This document shows, one piece after another, positions 11,401-22,783 of a stretch of 64,000 nt of DNA. This stretch comes from Notospermus geniculatus (taxonomy: Eukaryota > Nemertea > Pilidiophora > Heteronemertea > Lineidae). Each line of letters starts with the position of its first letter. Positions within the stretch are counted from its first letter, which is position 1. Location of the stretch: the NCBI GenBank assembly GCA_002633025.1, contig NMRB01001173.1, forward strand, positions 59,184-123,183. The letters are read 5' to 3'. The notes below the pieces were generated by a model. That model made no database searches. It had not been told where the DNA came from and was given only the letters and a program-made list of their open reading frames with translations. Position numbers and translations under genes: made by a program.

Positions 11401-14400
11401 CGGGGTTTTTCCGAACCAGAAAAAACACGGCGTTGACACGGTGAGCGGTTACACTACTTAAAATGCGATTGGTAATAAGTTCCGTATCCCGGCGATAGGG
11501 GCACTGCATGTAGGCAACTCTGCATAATTAAGTGGCTGCTGGAGGCCTGAAATAGCCTATACGCATGCGCTTCACTCATCAATTTGCATCGCCGTCTGTC
11601 GGGGTGCGTGGAACTAGAAATAGACACGGGGATTTTGCGGTTACACTACATAGAATCTCCGTGCTTAAAATAGCCCTGGCGTTGCCCCTTCGAGATCGCT
11701 GGGGCTAATAAGCACGGGGATTTCAGACACGGGTCTATTTAGACCCGGCGATTTATAGGTGTAACCGCAAAATCCCCGGGGAAAGCACGGAGATTTATGT
11801 AGTGTAACCACAGCTAAATTCTGGGGGGAAACACTGAGACAACAACAGCAGGGCCCGGTTGCACCAGTCATGCATAAAATTGAGTTTCAGGTTAACCTTG
11901 AGTATAACCCTGAGTAAGACTTAAAAGTTGACTACGACCCCTCTTCAACCAAATATTCATGTTCTTGAGTATGACTTAGAGCTTGAGAATGCTGGTGCAA
12001 CGCCTTTTGAGGTTGAGAATGATTTTGAGGTTAGCTTGAGCACAAGGTCGACCTTAAGTGTGGCTGGTGCAACCTAGCCCAGGCCCAAGTCTCCCATCCA
12101 ATGGCAATACCTAGTAACTCGCAATTGATTTTGAGAAATCAAAAGCACAAAACCTAGTAACTCATGCTAGGCTACCAACTCAGTTAAAGTCAGTTATTTT
12201 CATTCCGAAATCAATGAGACTCAATTCCATCATGAGAACAAAATGTGGCAGTAACACAGAAAGGTGACAGTAAAATTGATAATGCTGGACAACCAAAACC
12301 AAACTTCACCCAATATCAGCACATGTCAGAATAGACGAAGTATAAAGCTGCATGACAACCATGGCATGAGCACCACAGGATGAAATGAGGACACCAATTA
12401 ATCAATTGAATTATCACTACAATCTGACGATAACTGTACATGGACGATAAATGGACAGAGATACCAATTAGAGGTGTGACAGGCCAATCAGCTGCCCACA
12501 CGGTAACACGTGCATCAAAGGGACGAGACTGAGAGACAGTAGTAGTGAAACGCTATAAAAACACTGGCAGAACAAGCTAATTCAACTTGTAACCACAAAT
12601 GAAGCTAATGCAATGGAACAACTGTAAGGAACATTACACGACAGAAGTATCATTCCGTTGATCCAACCACGTATGTTGTGAAAGATTCATGTTATTATGA
12701 AAGACGCTAACATCTTCCCAGACAGAGCAGAACAATGCTTTGGGGACTACTGATAGCTTTACCAATCAACCTCAAAATCACATACATGTGTATTTCACCA
12801 TGAAACGTACGGTCGGCGGTAGGTACCCATACTTGACATTTTATACTAAGACTTGTTGGGAACCATTTTAATTTCACCGAGGTGTGTGTGGCAGAATCTG
12901 ACTTCAATAAAAGCCAGACAAATCCCCTCGATTACATATATTTCGCTTCTCAAATACACGAAAATAGTCTGATGGCGAACGATTGGATAATGACATGAGG
13001 TGAATAGGAAAGTTTTGACACAATGGAGATCACGTACTAATGGACAGGACAAGAGGAGAAAGCAAGGTAGCTCAGAGGATCAGTAACGGCTTGTTGACAT
13101 TCTGCCACCCAGCATCTGCCAGAGGACATGGAACTAATGATTTGTTTTCACAAAGACAGGTAGATCCAATAAAAATGTCAGCAGGTCAAGCATTTCCTCT
13201 TTCACTGGGCCACCAGCAGCACAAGTACTAGGGTATTCTTGGCTGTACTTTACTAATAGAAGCGTGACAATAGTGACAGACTGAATTGCAAACCTCTAGT
13301 TCTACAAACATGTACTGTGGTATTAACGCCTACATGTCAAAGAAAATCTTCCCTATGATAGGGAAGATTTTCTTTGACAAACTTGTTGTACAACCGGTAG
13401 CTAGAAGTTAGAACTAATGAATCTTATCAATAGGTGGCAACAGTGCACTAGCGGTCCCAAACAATACTAATCTTTTCAATGAAATGGCCAGGGCCATTGT
13501 GCTCACCTCTGTGACAGAGTATGAAGTGTGAGTAGCCTGGTGATACACTGAATGGTGAAGGATTAGTGCAGAAACATTGTAACATTTACTACCGATGAGA
13601 TATGGCGAAAGTCAATTTTTCAAGATGGCCGCCTGGCAGCCATGTTGAAGTCCAATCGAACCGAAATTTGGCATATAAGTAGACGGTACCAAGACACATA
13701 TTTAGGCACGGTTAAAGTATCCTAGCTCCCACTATTTATGAGGTGTGGGCCGAAGTCCATTTTTCAAGATGGCTCCCTGGCGGCCATATTTGACGTCGAA
13801 TCTGACTGAAATTTACCATATATTTATATGGTACCTAGATACATATTTTGACAACGTTAAAACATCCTACCTACTCCTATTTATAAAATGTGGGTCAAAG
13901 TCCATTTTTCAAGATGGCTTCCTGGCGGCCATATTTGATGTCCGATCGGGTTGAAATTTGGTGCATTCGTGTAGGGTGCCTAGATATATCTTCACACCAA
14001 ATCACAACACTCTATGTCAAATAGCAATGAAATGTGCCACCAAACAGTGAATTTTGAACTTTGACCTCTGTGACCTTGAAAAGTAGGTCAAATCAAAAAC
14101 CCGGGATTTATGTGATGAAGTCTCATCAGAGGAACCACCATAACAGTTTCGTGGTTCTAGCTAACCGCGTTCAGGAGATATGGCCGAAAGAAGGTTTTCA
14201 CAAAGCGCCCCCTACAGGCCAGAGTGTACAAGCAGCAGCGCTAAGTTTCGGTCCGGAGATAGTTTTTACCATAGGGTACCTGTACACCAAATTTCAAGTT
14301 TGTAACACAAGTGGTTTAGAAACGTGCCACCCCTGTTAACGACGACGACGACGACGGACGACACACCATGGGAGAAGCTCACCTCACAGAGGTGAGCTAA

Positions 14401-17400
14401 AAAGGAATTACCGTTACTTACCTGGTGATTGATTAGAAAGTCTCTGACGTCCCGATAACCAGGGTTATAGGAATGTTTCACAACCAGCTCACACCAACGG
14501 TGCTGTATCTGAAAAACACAAAGGAAAACTAAATGAATTAGAATTTATCTTGTGTTGTTCGCCTTGTTTTCACATTCAAATCAATTTTCTGAGTTTTGGA
14601 CAGAGGGGCAGATTACCGGTATTAACACCGTCTTCATCTGTGACCAGTTACGTTAGGACATGAATTCCTCCTATTCAGACCCACTCCTCATTGACTAAAC
14701 ACACGAACAACACTTTATTCTTGACATATTGGGAATTTTTCTAGGGTTTCTAGTGGTGAAGGTGAATTTGCAGCTGCCCAGTTTTGACAGGTGTCTTCCC
14801 TTTTCACCCTTTCCCAATTTGCCCTTGGTCTAGGGTTAGGGTTAGCTGTTCAGTTTGTTGATGAATCTTTTGCCCCTTTTGTATCATGAGTGATAGAGGC
14901 TAAGCACTGTGTTAGTGACAGGTGACCGATCAATAGTGATTAGCTAATGTTCTACAGTGTCCATCCTTGATTCATCAACCTTGAACTTGATCATCCAGCA
15001 TTGTTCCGTTAGCCGTTTCCCACACCCACACCCGCAGTCCATCAATTAATGTTATTATCCACACAGGACAATCAAATAGTAACTATTCAATCAAACTAGT
15101 AGCCCAACAAAATACTAATCTACCAAACAGGGATTCAGCAAATTTCGCAGAAAAACCGTGGAGACCATTCAGCCTCTCCAAGTGTAATTAGGTTGCATCA
15201 AAAATAGATAAGAGAGGCCTCTCTTATCTATTTTTGGTTGCATGAAATTCAGTTCTAATTGCAAATGTTTGAGCTGAAATTCAAATGCCAAATACGGCAT
15301 TAATTTGGCTCAACATGTATATACATGTATACTGGCATGACTGGTCAGGTACATGTACAAAGTTTCCATTCCAGACATGCCAGAATCTGAGAACTTGAGC
15401 ACAACAAACATAGCCCTTTCCATTTGATAACATTTAACAAACAGAAGCCCTTTACATTATCAGCAGAATATAATTGGCCAGCGAGAAAAGCATGAGAAAC
15501 TGTTTTCCCTCTGTAATTGGCATGGCCCATAAAGAGTTAAGATACTCTTAGCTTTCTGCCAATGAAGAGAGACAACTCCATAAATCCGACATCTGGTATT
15601 AGACAGTTAATTTTATGCCCTGATCAATCAATGCAAAGAGACAATGCTGCTGACAAATGATAAATCTCACAGGGGATGCTACTTTATAGATTACATGTCC
15701 ATAGCTAATGCCACGGAGACATCATCTTCAATGAGATAACCTGCCACCTCGAGTTTGGAGACGGAACTGAATTGTATTGCAACTACAATCGCACACCACC
15801 TACAAACGGAGGGCTGAGCTTTTCCAAAAGGGTGACATTTATTTTTCTACAATTTATCATGGTTAAAAAATACATAAAGGTCAAACAACTGCATAAAGGA
15901 ACATCGGATCGGCTGACAAACTTCATTGTAGTGGCATTTTTATTTAGCCTACTTTTATTTTCAATTCCACATACCGGTATCCCGAGGACTTCCTACAAAA
16001 CAATAGCAGATGGCACATCAACCAGACATGAAGCGACAGCAGCAAACATGATGATTGTATTTGTCGCTTTACTTGTGATTCAATATTTGCACGATGGTGC
16101 AAAAAATTACTTAAAAATAAGACTGCAGGGCAGAACAAGTATAACGTTCGCTTACTCACACCTTGCATTTTTTATTCCAGGGCATCAGCAAAAAAGAAAA
16201 TTACCCTTGAGATAGGAAGTTTGCGACACTCACTCACATGACTCACTGACACAGTTAACATACCTGATACCGTATTAAAAAGAAGACCAACTGGTGTTCT
16301 GGAAGAAATCTTGGCCCTAATTCACAATGTCACATTGACTAGGAGATCTACACTTGACAGCTTCCATGATTTCTTTTCCGCATGGGGTTGGATAATACAA
16401 CTTAAAAATCTACCGATTCATTTGTCCTATGGGGGAATGTGAATAGAAATCTCTTCTGAAAAAGCTTGATACACAACTTGCGAGGAACTTGGTTCCTTTT
16501 CACCAGCCGTCACTTTCCACACAAGAGCTGACAAATTCTCTTCCCCAAAGGGGGTTTGTCAGCAAAAATTCCCTTTAAAAATGCTTGACTTGGGTCCCTT
16601 TCTTCATGAACTGGATTGTGCAGAAGCATGACTGTGGTTGCCTAATGCCAAGGGACTGTTTGCTATGTCTCGTTGAAGCAAGATTATGCCCGCATGGTCG
16701 GCAAGCAAAGTAATGTCAGGCCACTGCATGTGTCTCCACCTCTTCCTATTTAGCAGTATTAGCTATCAACTCCCATGTCTCGTTGAAGCAAGATTATGCC
16801 CACATGGTCGGCAAGCAAAGTAACGCCATGCCACTGCATGTGTCTCCACCTCTTCCTATTTAGCAGTATTAGCTATCAACTCCCAAACACTGGTGCTTTC
16901 AGTGGCCAACACCCAGGTGAAGTTCACAGGAGCAACGAGCTACCTGGGTGGAGGCATCATTGGAATGGAAAGGACACCTTTGGAACTGTGGCAGATGGTG
17001 TCCTTAATTGAGAGGTGTCCTGATTGTGTTACCGTAATGGCGTCATTACATGTAGCATGAATAGAAATGACCAATTTGGGACTGAACTTCGGTGGTCTTC
17101 AGAGAGGTATCCTCCTGGTAGAGGTGTCCACAGTGAAAGGTTCTACTGTTGTGTATTCATGCATAACTTCAGTGAACAATTCATTTACCTACATCTGCAT
17201 TGCAATTCCTGGGGTTGTAGACTTCGTCTAGTTGTTGCAGGGTGATGCGAGATATTTTGGACTCCTCCAGAAGAAATTCAAGCACGAGGACCAGCTGTTC
17301 TGGTACCAGCTGAAATAGAGCAACTGCAGAATATACCATTCAGGGCTTTTCAGTTGAGTGCTTTATGTGATCATTTGATTGTCCAGTCTACATTGGCAGG

Positions 17401-20400
17401 ATTTTGTACTTGGAGCACAATCATCAGCCACAGTCAGCAACGTCACGTGCGGTGCAATGCAGTCCATTCGCACTTGGTCTGGGTCTATTTTTGAACTGTC
17501 TAAACAGCATTGCCATCTCCATAATCACATTTCCGCTATTATCAATTTATATACCTTGATTTCCTTCAAATCATTTGTATCAATCCTCTTCAGCTTCTTG
17601 GGGCTTNNNNNNNNNNNNNNNNNNNNNNNNNNNNNNNNNNNNNNNNNNNNNNNNNNTGAATGAGGATGTACGGATTTGTACTTTATCCTCTGCTGGGCAA
17701 TAAAGTGATCCACTCGTAACTCGATTCTACGGATGCAACAGATTTTATTTGGTCGTTGATTTTCGTATAGCATGTGCAGGGCCTGTGCATCGTTGTCTTT
17801 GTTTTTTTCTACAACAACTTAACTTCACAAGCTTACACCAGGCGGCAGCTGCTCCTGGTCAAGCCGGGCAAGAGCGGTACCATACAGACGAGTCCAACAG
17901 CGTTGGGTCAGTCGACTTAAAAAACACCCCTATTACCACATTGAGATACACGCCTCCTAATCGTAAGCAGCCAATCAGACAACGGCCCAGGAATGGACAG
18001 GTGGTAAACTCTACTACGAAAACACCTTATTATCATATGAATACCGATGAAAGCATGCGCCTGGGAGAGCAGTGCTCTGTGAAAAAACCCTAATGTGCGG
18101 TCAGTGCGGTGCAATGCAGTCCAATGTCTTTGTATTTGGACCGGGTTTATAGTTGAACTGTCTAAACAGCATTGCAATCTCCATAATCACATTTTGGATT
18201 CCTCCATTACAAATTTATATACCTTTATTTCCTTCAAATCGTTTGTATCAATCCTCTTCAGTTTTTTGGGGCTTTTCCTGTATTTGATATAAGTTTGGTT
18301 GTAACTCCGCCACTTTTCAACCTGGAAGACATGAAGTTTTCCAATGCTGAGAGCTTAGAAGGGTCCTAAGGAAACGCAATTAATGTAAATCAAGGAACAG
18401 AGAGCGAAGTGGTTGCCATGGTAATTGGGGCAACACCCCAAATGCCAGGGCCAGGTTGCACCAAACTTACGTTCTTGTTGTAAGATATGGAATTTGGGAC
18501 AACCCTAAGACATGTCGTAACTGCATCAAGGTATGGAAATGTTGATCTCCCAAATTTCAATAAGATAACCTATGGTAAACGTAGTTTCAGTTTCTATGGG
18601 TCAAACATATGGAACAGTCTACCTCAATGCATCAGAGATGCCAAAAATGTAAACCACTTCAAATCCCTAATTAGAATATGGAACGGCACTAACTGTATGT
18701 GCAATGCTTGTAAACGTAGCTTCTAGTCTATCATTTCCCGACCTTGTGCAATTGATCTCTTCTTCTTTCTTCTTATCTCTTATGTTTTATGCAGTCCATT
18801 ATTTTTATGTTTCACCTTAGTCTAATTTTATAATTTGTTTGATATCGGTTTAAGAGCGTCGCTGCTCGTGTTTGTACTTTTAAACCCATACCGATGAAAA
18901 TAAAGATTATGTTATGTTATGTTATGTTATGCATGGGGCAGGAAGTTAGGACGATGTCCTAAGACATCGATGGTGCAACCCATTTTCATTCTTAACTTTA
19001 AGACAGCACCTGCGACATTCGGTGCACCCAGGCCCAGGTCTACAACAAGTTAGATATACTCACCACATTAAGAACTTCCTTGTAAAGCTGATTTGACACA
19101 CTGGGCTGGAATGCCTTCAAATCCTGGAAAAGAAACCAAATGCTATATTTCCAATGCAATTTTAAGTTGTACGAATGCTAATAGTCTCAAACATGGATAC
19201 TCACTTAGTGGAACTGCAGACAAAAAGAAGACTTAAATCACACTGATTTCCTGTAGATACTATCAGAGTACCATGCTAAATCTACCACCACTGAGCCAAC
19301 GGTAAGGAAAGGGCTTCAGGTACCAAACGTTAGTGTAATCAAGAAGCCAACTCAGCTTACCTTCGGCATTCCTGGGTTGTCTAACCAGTCCTCATAAATC
19401 ATGCTCATAGTGATGCCTTTCTCACTGAAAGAGTGCAGAATGTTAAACCTTGGAGGAATTATATAATTCCTCCAAGGTTAAACCTTGTGGATCAGGCACA
19501 GATGTCACCATGTCATTGCAAGTGAGAGTTCCCATGTATCCCAACTTTTGGTGAATGGAACATGCTCTTTGTTCCCTTCACTTGACAGTACAGAACACCC
19601 AGTTCGTTGCATTCCATGAGTATAGAAGACAACTTACCTCAATTCCGGAAAAACCTCAAACATGAGTGAAAATAACTCCTGCGAGAGGACTGACCTTCCG
19701 TGGAATTCTGTCGAATATCGTCGGATGAAGCTGTTCAATGGGACTTCACCGAGTAGACTGGCAAGGTGACGCAGGAGGAAGTAACCCTGAAATCAAAAGA
19801 AAGCAGAGAAACACACCATCAATTGAACATAGAGGTATGCACCTCCAGAACTCATTCCTGATCTATCGAGTGATGAACGGTCCCAACCTGGGATTGAACC
19901 AGGAAGCTCTGACGTGACAGGCACCGATATTTCCATTGCCCCAATCTGATAGCCCATTCGCAGAATACATGTACTTTCTCACCTTTAAGTAATGCACCTG
20001 AGTGAACCGTTTATCTGGGTTCATACCATTCTTTACATAGAGGATGGAAGTGTCAGGGTCCCTTGTCTCCTTTCCTTGACTCGGCCTCAGTGACTGCAAC
20101 GCCTCCTCTGTATTCTCAATTTCGGCGCATAAAACCCTGTAGCGTATCATGGCTCTTAGTTCCGCATGACATTGGGCTTCAGCTGCATTCCACTGAAATG
20201 AAGAACATGCAATAAACATCACAGAGCTGTCAACAGAAGCTTATGTCATGAGAGCATTTCTACATGAATCAGCCTGCTTAAGTTTTTAAGTTCAAAGACA
20301 GGAGCAGCACCAACTAAATACCATCTCACCTTCATCACCTTTGCATGAATTATATCCTCCATGTACGTAGCAAACCCCTCACTCAGCCATTCCTCTGTCC

Positions 20401-22783
20401 AATCTCTCGCCCCAATCAGAATTCCAAACCAGGAGTGTGACAGCTCGTGAGAGATCCGTATACATGAGCTGCCATCACCTGATATGAGTGACTGGGAGAG
20501 GAACATCAAGCTCGGGTTTGCCAGGCCTAAACTTGCAAAACTTCTTGGAATGATGAGCACATCCAGTCTGGGGAAGGGATGAGGACCAAGGGTGTCATAT
20601 GCTGCCTCAAAACTTGCAATGATGTAGTCTTTGAACTCTGCATATGCTTTGTCCAGTAACGACTCGGGTGCATACAGACGAGATGGTAGGGTTTGTTGGT
20701 CGGTGTAGGAGATCTTGCATCTTGGTTGATGACTGCATATTTCAATCAGAGACCTTGAAAATAACAGTAAAAGAGATGGGAAATAAGAGGATGAAATGAG
20801 AACTGGTTGTACAGCAATGATCAAATGCCATGAAAGGAGTACAGATATCACGCAACTGACCAGGATATAAATGTATGTAACGCATGAAAGTCAATGGAGA
20901 ATGAACAAAAATACGATTCAATCAGGACAATTTTCATACGAGAAAAGCATCATTATCAATCAATGAAGTTGAAGCACACAATATCAAATACGAAGAAATG
21001 CATGAAATGTGAATTAAATAAATATATGACAATCAAAGACCTGAAAGATAGAATTTGAAATGAACACATCAATCAAAGATGAACACATCAATCAAAGACA
21101 GGGAAACATATAAGAAAATACAGGTATCCAATCAATAACTTGGAAAATTGAGAATGAAGTGAGCACAATCAATCAGACACAGGGTATCAAAATAAGACTA
21201 AGATTAAGAGACCACAAACAACACTGATAGCCATCGAGTTTTCTATAGCAGACGTAACATTAACAAACTGGTTTCCTGCTCAATAACAATCTTGGGCAAT
21301 AAACTGAGAAAGTGTGGTGGTGCACGATGTGCCATGCTTGCCATCCCCCAGTCAGAACAACTGGGGACAAAAGGGGATTTGTATTACCAGCTCATACTAC
21401 ATGCACTAAGTACAAATGGAAAAAATTTCTATATTCTCACTTGCTACAACCACTGAATGCCTTCCCCTCCACCAGCGGCCGACTCTTCCAGGACCCGACA
21501 GCAATGGCAAGCACGGCAGCTGGGTGAGGCATCTTGGTGAAGTAGTAGAACACAGACTCGCTACCTTCATCGCAGGTCACCACAGGTTCCTTGTCTCCGC
21601 TCATCAGCACCACCAGACCTTGCTGAACTGTCACATGGGCTTGCCACGATGCTAGGGCAAGTGGTGGTTCTTGACATGGAAACAATGCACGGTTGTTAAT
21701 CCAGGCAGCTGGAGTGAAGACACAGGGATATCCATCCTGGTCTTGAATCCACCACAGTGATGCTCCACTTGGTCTCGTTTGGTATTTGATACTAACAACT
21801 CTGGGAAATCTCCCTACATCAGTCACCCCCTCCTTCCAAATCCTCAAGCACCATTTTTCAACTGAGAAGTCTAAATTACAACATGGAAACGTCCTGCATT
21901 TCAAATATTCGTCATATAATACATCAGAATTCTGCTCTGAATCTGAAAATATCACAGAATATGATGTCATTGGAAGAATCACCTCCTCAACAGAGTCAAC
22001 TGAAAGATCACAGCAATCAAGAACAAAATGAAAATTCTCACTCTGTTTTGCAAGGTTTACACCACAAGAACATATTCCTAACTTATTGCAAACAAGGTCC
22101 CTGTGCTGCCCAGGTAATTTTGTGCTGTATGCAGAGGAGGGATTTACATTTGTGTCCCTTCTGTCTGCTGTATCAGTCTTCAATGATGATTTGTCTGTAC
22201 TTGAAGTGACATCAACTGCAGGGATAGGCATCAGTGCTTCGTTTCTCTTCAGCCTTTCTGTCTCTGGCAAACCATCAATGGGAGAATTTGTACAAGGAGA
22301 AAGTGCACTGGAATGACATCCTTCACTGGCATGACTGGAAGATGATGTGATGCAGGATTCACAGCTTTTGCCAAGTCCAGGGCCATCGTCAGCACCAGCA
22401 GACAATTGATCACCCAGATTTGGATATCTTTTCTTTTGGTCTGATGTATCAACCTGTTCGAGACATCTGCTCACATGACCCGATCCAACAACCAAAATTG
22501 GAGGATGCCTTGTTTCTGCACCACAGACATCTCTTTCAGTGTTTTGCAAGTCTGTCACTGGCCCAGAACCTGTGGGGTCAACAGGACCGACACGACCAAA
22601 CACTTCAGATGAACTTGGCTGGTGCTTATTGTCAACCAATGGATCTAAGATGACTATGACAGTTCCCTCAACAACTTTCCTCTCCAAGTTGAATTTCCAA
22701 TCAAGAACATAATGTCGGACAAGAATTTCGTCACTGTTGGCCATCAGTGGGAGGTCATCCTTGTGTCCGCCTTTCTCTTCCAT
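8453..22783 (-). CDS. AOPEP: Aminopeptidase O, M1 family (complete, ten coding exons)
   Basis: Zinc metallo-aminopeptidase of the M1 (gluzincin) family. In vertebrates AOPEP removes N-terminal residues and is placed in the nucleolus/cytosol. The minus-strand coding exons I infer are 22783-21441, 20753-20330, 20192-19983, 19786-19638, 19424-19361, 19123-19064, 18321-18223, 17309-17193, 14508-14422 and 8644-8453. Every junction is GT-AG and phases match throughout, giving 914 codons plus stop (human is about 819 aa). The N-terminus has the AOPEP phrase DDLPLMAN. Residues 550-573 form HELSH-X18-E, the full zinc site, followed by GFATYMED. The C-terminal helical region ends with MGIYLYGEL and KEMLF, as in AOPEP. 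The start at 22783 (MEEKGG) is chosen because it puts DDLPLMAN at the usual distance; an in-frame ATG also lies at 22852. The extra length is mainly a Ser/Asp-rich insert in the first exon. Introns hold LINE, MITE and tandem-repeat DNA. Confidence 0.93.
9556..9600. repeat. Short dispersed repeat with a GACCCC-AACC-GGGGTC hairpin
   Basis: The 22-base core AATTTTCG-ACCCCAAC-CGGGGT also occurs at about 25889-25910, where it sits inside a 124-bp insertion. The hairpin has a 6-bp stem and a 4-base loop. It lies in the last AOPEP intron. Confidence 0.5.
11356..11816. repeat. MITE-like element with TAGCYGTGGTTACAC inverted ends
   Basis: The 461-bp element begins TAGCCGTGGTTACAC and ends GTGTAACCACAGCTA, which are inverted. 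GCGGTTACACTAC recurs inside at about 11449 and 11637, and ATCCCCGGGG-like segments occur near both ends, so the element is internally palindromic. It has no open frame of note. It lies in the last AOPEP intron. Confidence 0.65.
11850..12080. repeat. MITE-like element with GGGCCCGGTTGCACCA inverted ends
   Basis: Left end GGGCCCGGTTGCACCAG and right end CTGGTGCAACCTAGCCC form terminal inverted repeats. The 231-bp interior has several TTGAGNNT motifs and GCTGGTGCAAC also occurs internally. A second copy of the family, split by a LINE, lies at 18447-19034. Noncoding. Confidence 0.65.
13335..13379. repeat. Perfect 22-bp-arm hairpin with 1-base loop
   Basis: TGTCAAAGAAAATCTTCCC and the following bases are exactly mirrored after a single G. 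It is unrelated in sequence to the other hairpins in this window. Confidence 0.8.
13485..14400. repeat. Composite repeat element with internal triplication (about 900 bp)
   Basis: Bounded by GCTCACCTCTGTGA near 13500 and the inverse TCACAGAGGTGAGCT ending at 14399, which look like terminal inverted repeats. Inside are three tandem units of about 143 bp (starting near 13590, 13735 and 13880). Each contains TTTTTCAAGATGGC and GGC(A/G)GCCAT(A/G)TTTGA, then a GTGACCTTGAAAAGTAGGTC segment, a GCGCCCCCTACAG segment and a (CGA)n run at 14340-14357. Non-autonomous mobile element by inference. Confidence 0.6.
15192..15243. repeat. Perfect 36-bp palindrome flanked by GGTTGCAT direct repeats
   Basis: Bases 15200-15235 are an uninterrupted palindrome centred on AGGCCT, with 18-bp arms. 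The 8-mer GGTTGCAT sits immediately outside on both sides (starting near 15191 and 15236). The arrangement looks like a minute insertion with a target duplication, or a template-switch event. Confidence 0.75.
16665..16884. repeat. Tandem duplication of a 110-bp segment
   Basis: The stretch beginning ATGTCTCGTTGAAGCAAG at 16665 is repeated at 16775 with only a few substitutions, head to tail. It lies in an AOPEP intron and has no coding meaning that I can see. Confidence 0.85.
17555..17606 (-). CDS. AOPEP: Second, partial copy of an AOPEP exon
   Basis: Minus-strand sequence encoding SPKKLKRIDTNDLKEIK, the same peptide as the 3' part of the exon at 18223-18321, followed by the same GTATAT donor. 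The differences in the coding part are synonymous (for example aagaag for aaaaaa, aat for aac, atc for ata). The 5' part of this copy falls in the N run at 17607-17656. The surrounding intron (about 17440-17606) matches 18095-18275, so the unit of duplication is a segment of at least 170 bp. If complete, the exon would be 99 bp and phase 0. Both copies could then be included in frame, or used alternatively, or one may be an allelic assembly copy. Confidence 0.6.
17607..17656. other. Assembly gap (50 N)
   Basis: Fifty N directly abut the second copy of an AOPEP exon, so the duplicated segment may be misassembled. Confidence 0.99.
18223..18321 (-). CDS. AOPEP: AOPEP basic-linker exon
   Basis: A 99-bp, phase-0 exon with a good acceptor (catgtcttccag) and a GTATAT donor. 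It encodes a 33-residue Lys/Arg-rich linker that contains KYRKSPKKLKR. This corresponds to the basic segment RRPRKRKRR of vertebrate AOPEP, reported there as a nucleolar-type targeting signal. It joins in frame to the exon at 17309-17193, which begins LVPEQLVLVLEF. Confidence 0.8.
18447..19034. repeat. MITE of the GGTTGCACCA family interrupted by a LINE
   Basis: Left end CCAGGGCCAGGTTGCACCA and right end GGTGCACCCAGGCCCAGG are inverted. They resemble the element at 11850-12080. The LINE fragment 18487-18931 lies inside, so the MITE inserted first and the LINE later. Confidence 0.5.
18487..18931 (+). mobile_element. 5'-truncated non-LTR retrotransposon, 3' end with (TTATG)n tail
   Basis: The 79-codon frame 18487-18726 ends with the C-terminal signature of LINE reverse-transcriptase proteins: TYGKRSFSFYGSNIWNSLP, then a helix (VNHFKSLIRIW). 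A 3' UTR follows, with AATAAAG just before five copies of TTATG at 18907-18931. This tail type fits CR1/L2-like clades. It is a dead fragment in an AOPEP intron, opposite in orientation to the gene. Confidence 0.8.
19442..19487. repeat. Palindrome flanked by GTTAAACCTTG direct repeats
   Basis: AACCTTGGAGGAATTAT is mirrored exactly (19446-19479). The 11-mer GTTAAACCTTG occurs at 19442-19452 and again at 19477-19487. It sits about 20 bp upstream of an AOPEP exon acceptor, inside the intron. Confidence 0.75.
19862..19955 (-). repeat. Possible tRNA-derived SINE fragment
   Basis: On the minus strand, CTGGTTCAATCCCAGG matches an RNA polymerase III B box in a T-loop context. A weak A-box-like GGGCTATCAGATTGGGG lies upstream. 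No tail is seen. Weakly supported. Confidence 0.25.
20330..20753 (-). CDS. AOPEP: AOPEP catalytic exon with HEXXH zinc site
   Basis: Acceptor ttattttcaag, donor GTGAGA. It encodes the end of the N-terminal domain and the start of the thermolysin-like domain. The substrate-side loop SLGLANPSLMF stands where most M1 enzymes have GxMEN, a known AOPEP peculiarity. HELSH, 18 residues, then Glu in EWLSEGF supply the three zinc ligands and the catalytic Glu, so the product should be an active peptidase. The following exon carries the VHYLK segment, and the next exon starts GYFLLR, around the conserved M1 tyrosine. Confidence 0.92.
21441..22783 (-). CDS. AOPEP: AOPEP first coding exon (large N-terminal exon)
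   Basis: Encodes residues 1-447. It opens with conserved DDLPLMANS and the beta-rich N-terminal domain (VRHYVLDW), then a long low-conservation insert rich in Ser, Asp and Cys. Conserved blocks resume at VLDCCDLSV, WINNRALFPCQEPP and VLMSGDKEP, all recognisable in vertebrate AOPEP. The acceptor lies at about 22882 (ctttcag), so the exon carries roughly 100 bases of 5' UTR and an upstream untranslated exon is expected beyond 22.9 kb. It ends in phase 2 at a GTGAGA donor. Confidence 0.88.

Noticed and set aside
15772-16215. 147-codon frame with hydrophobic stretch in an AOPEP intron
   Set aside because: AT-rich chance frame; no homology recognised, opposite to the gene, no splice or promoter support.
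17189-17309. AOPEP exon ending at GTAAAT (17189)
   Set aside because: That donor leaves phase 1 and gives a stop in the next exon; the GTAGGT donor four bases earlier keeps the frame and the conserved HRWCEL joint.
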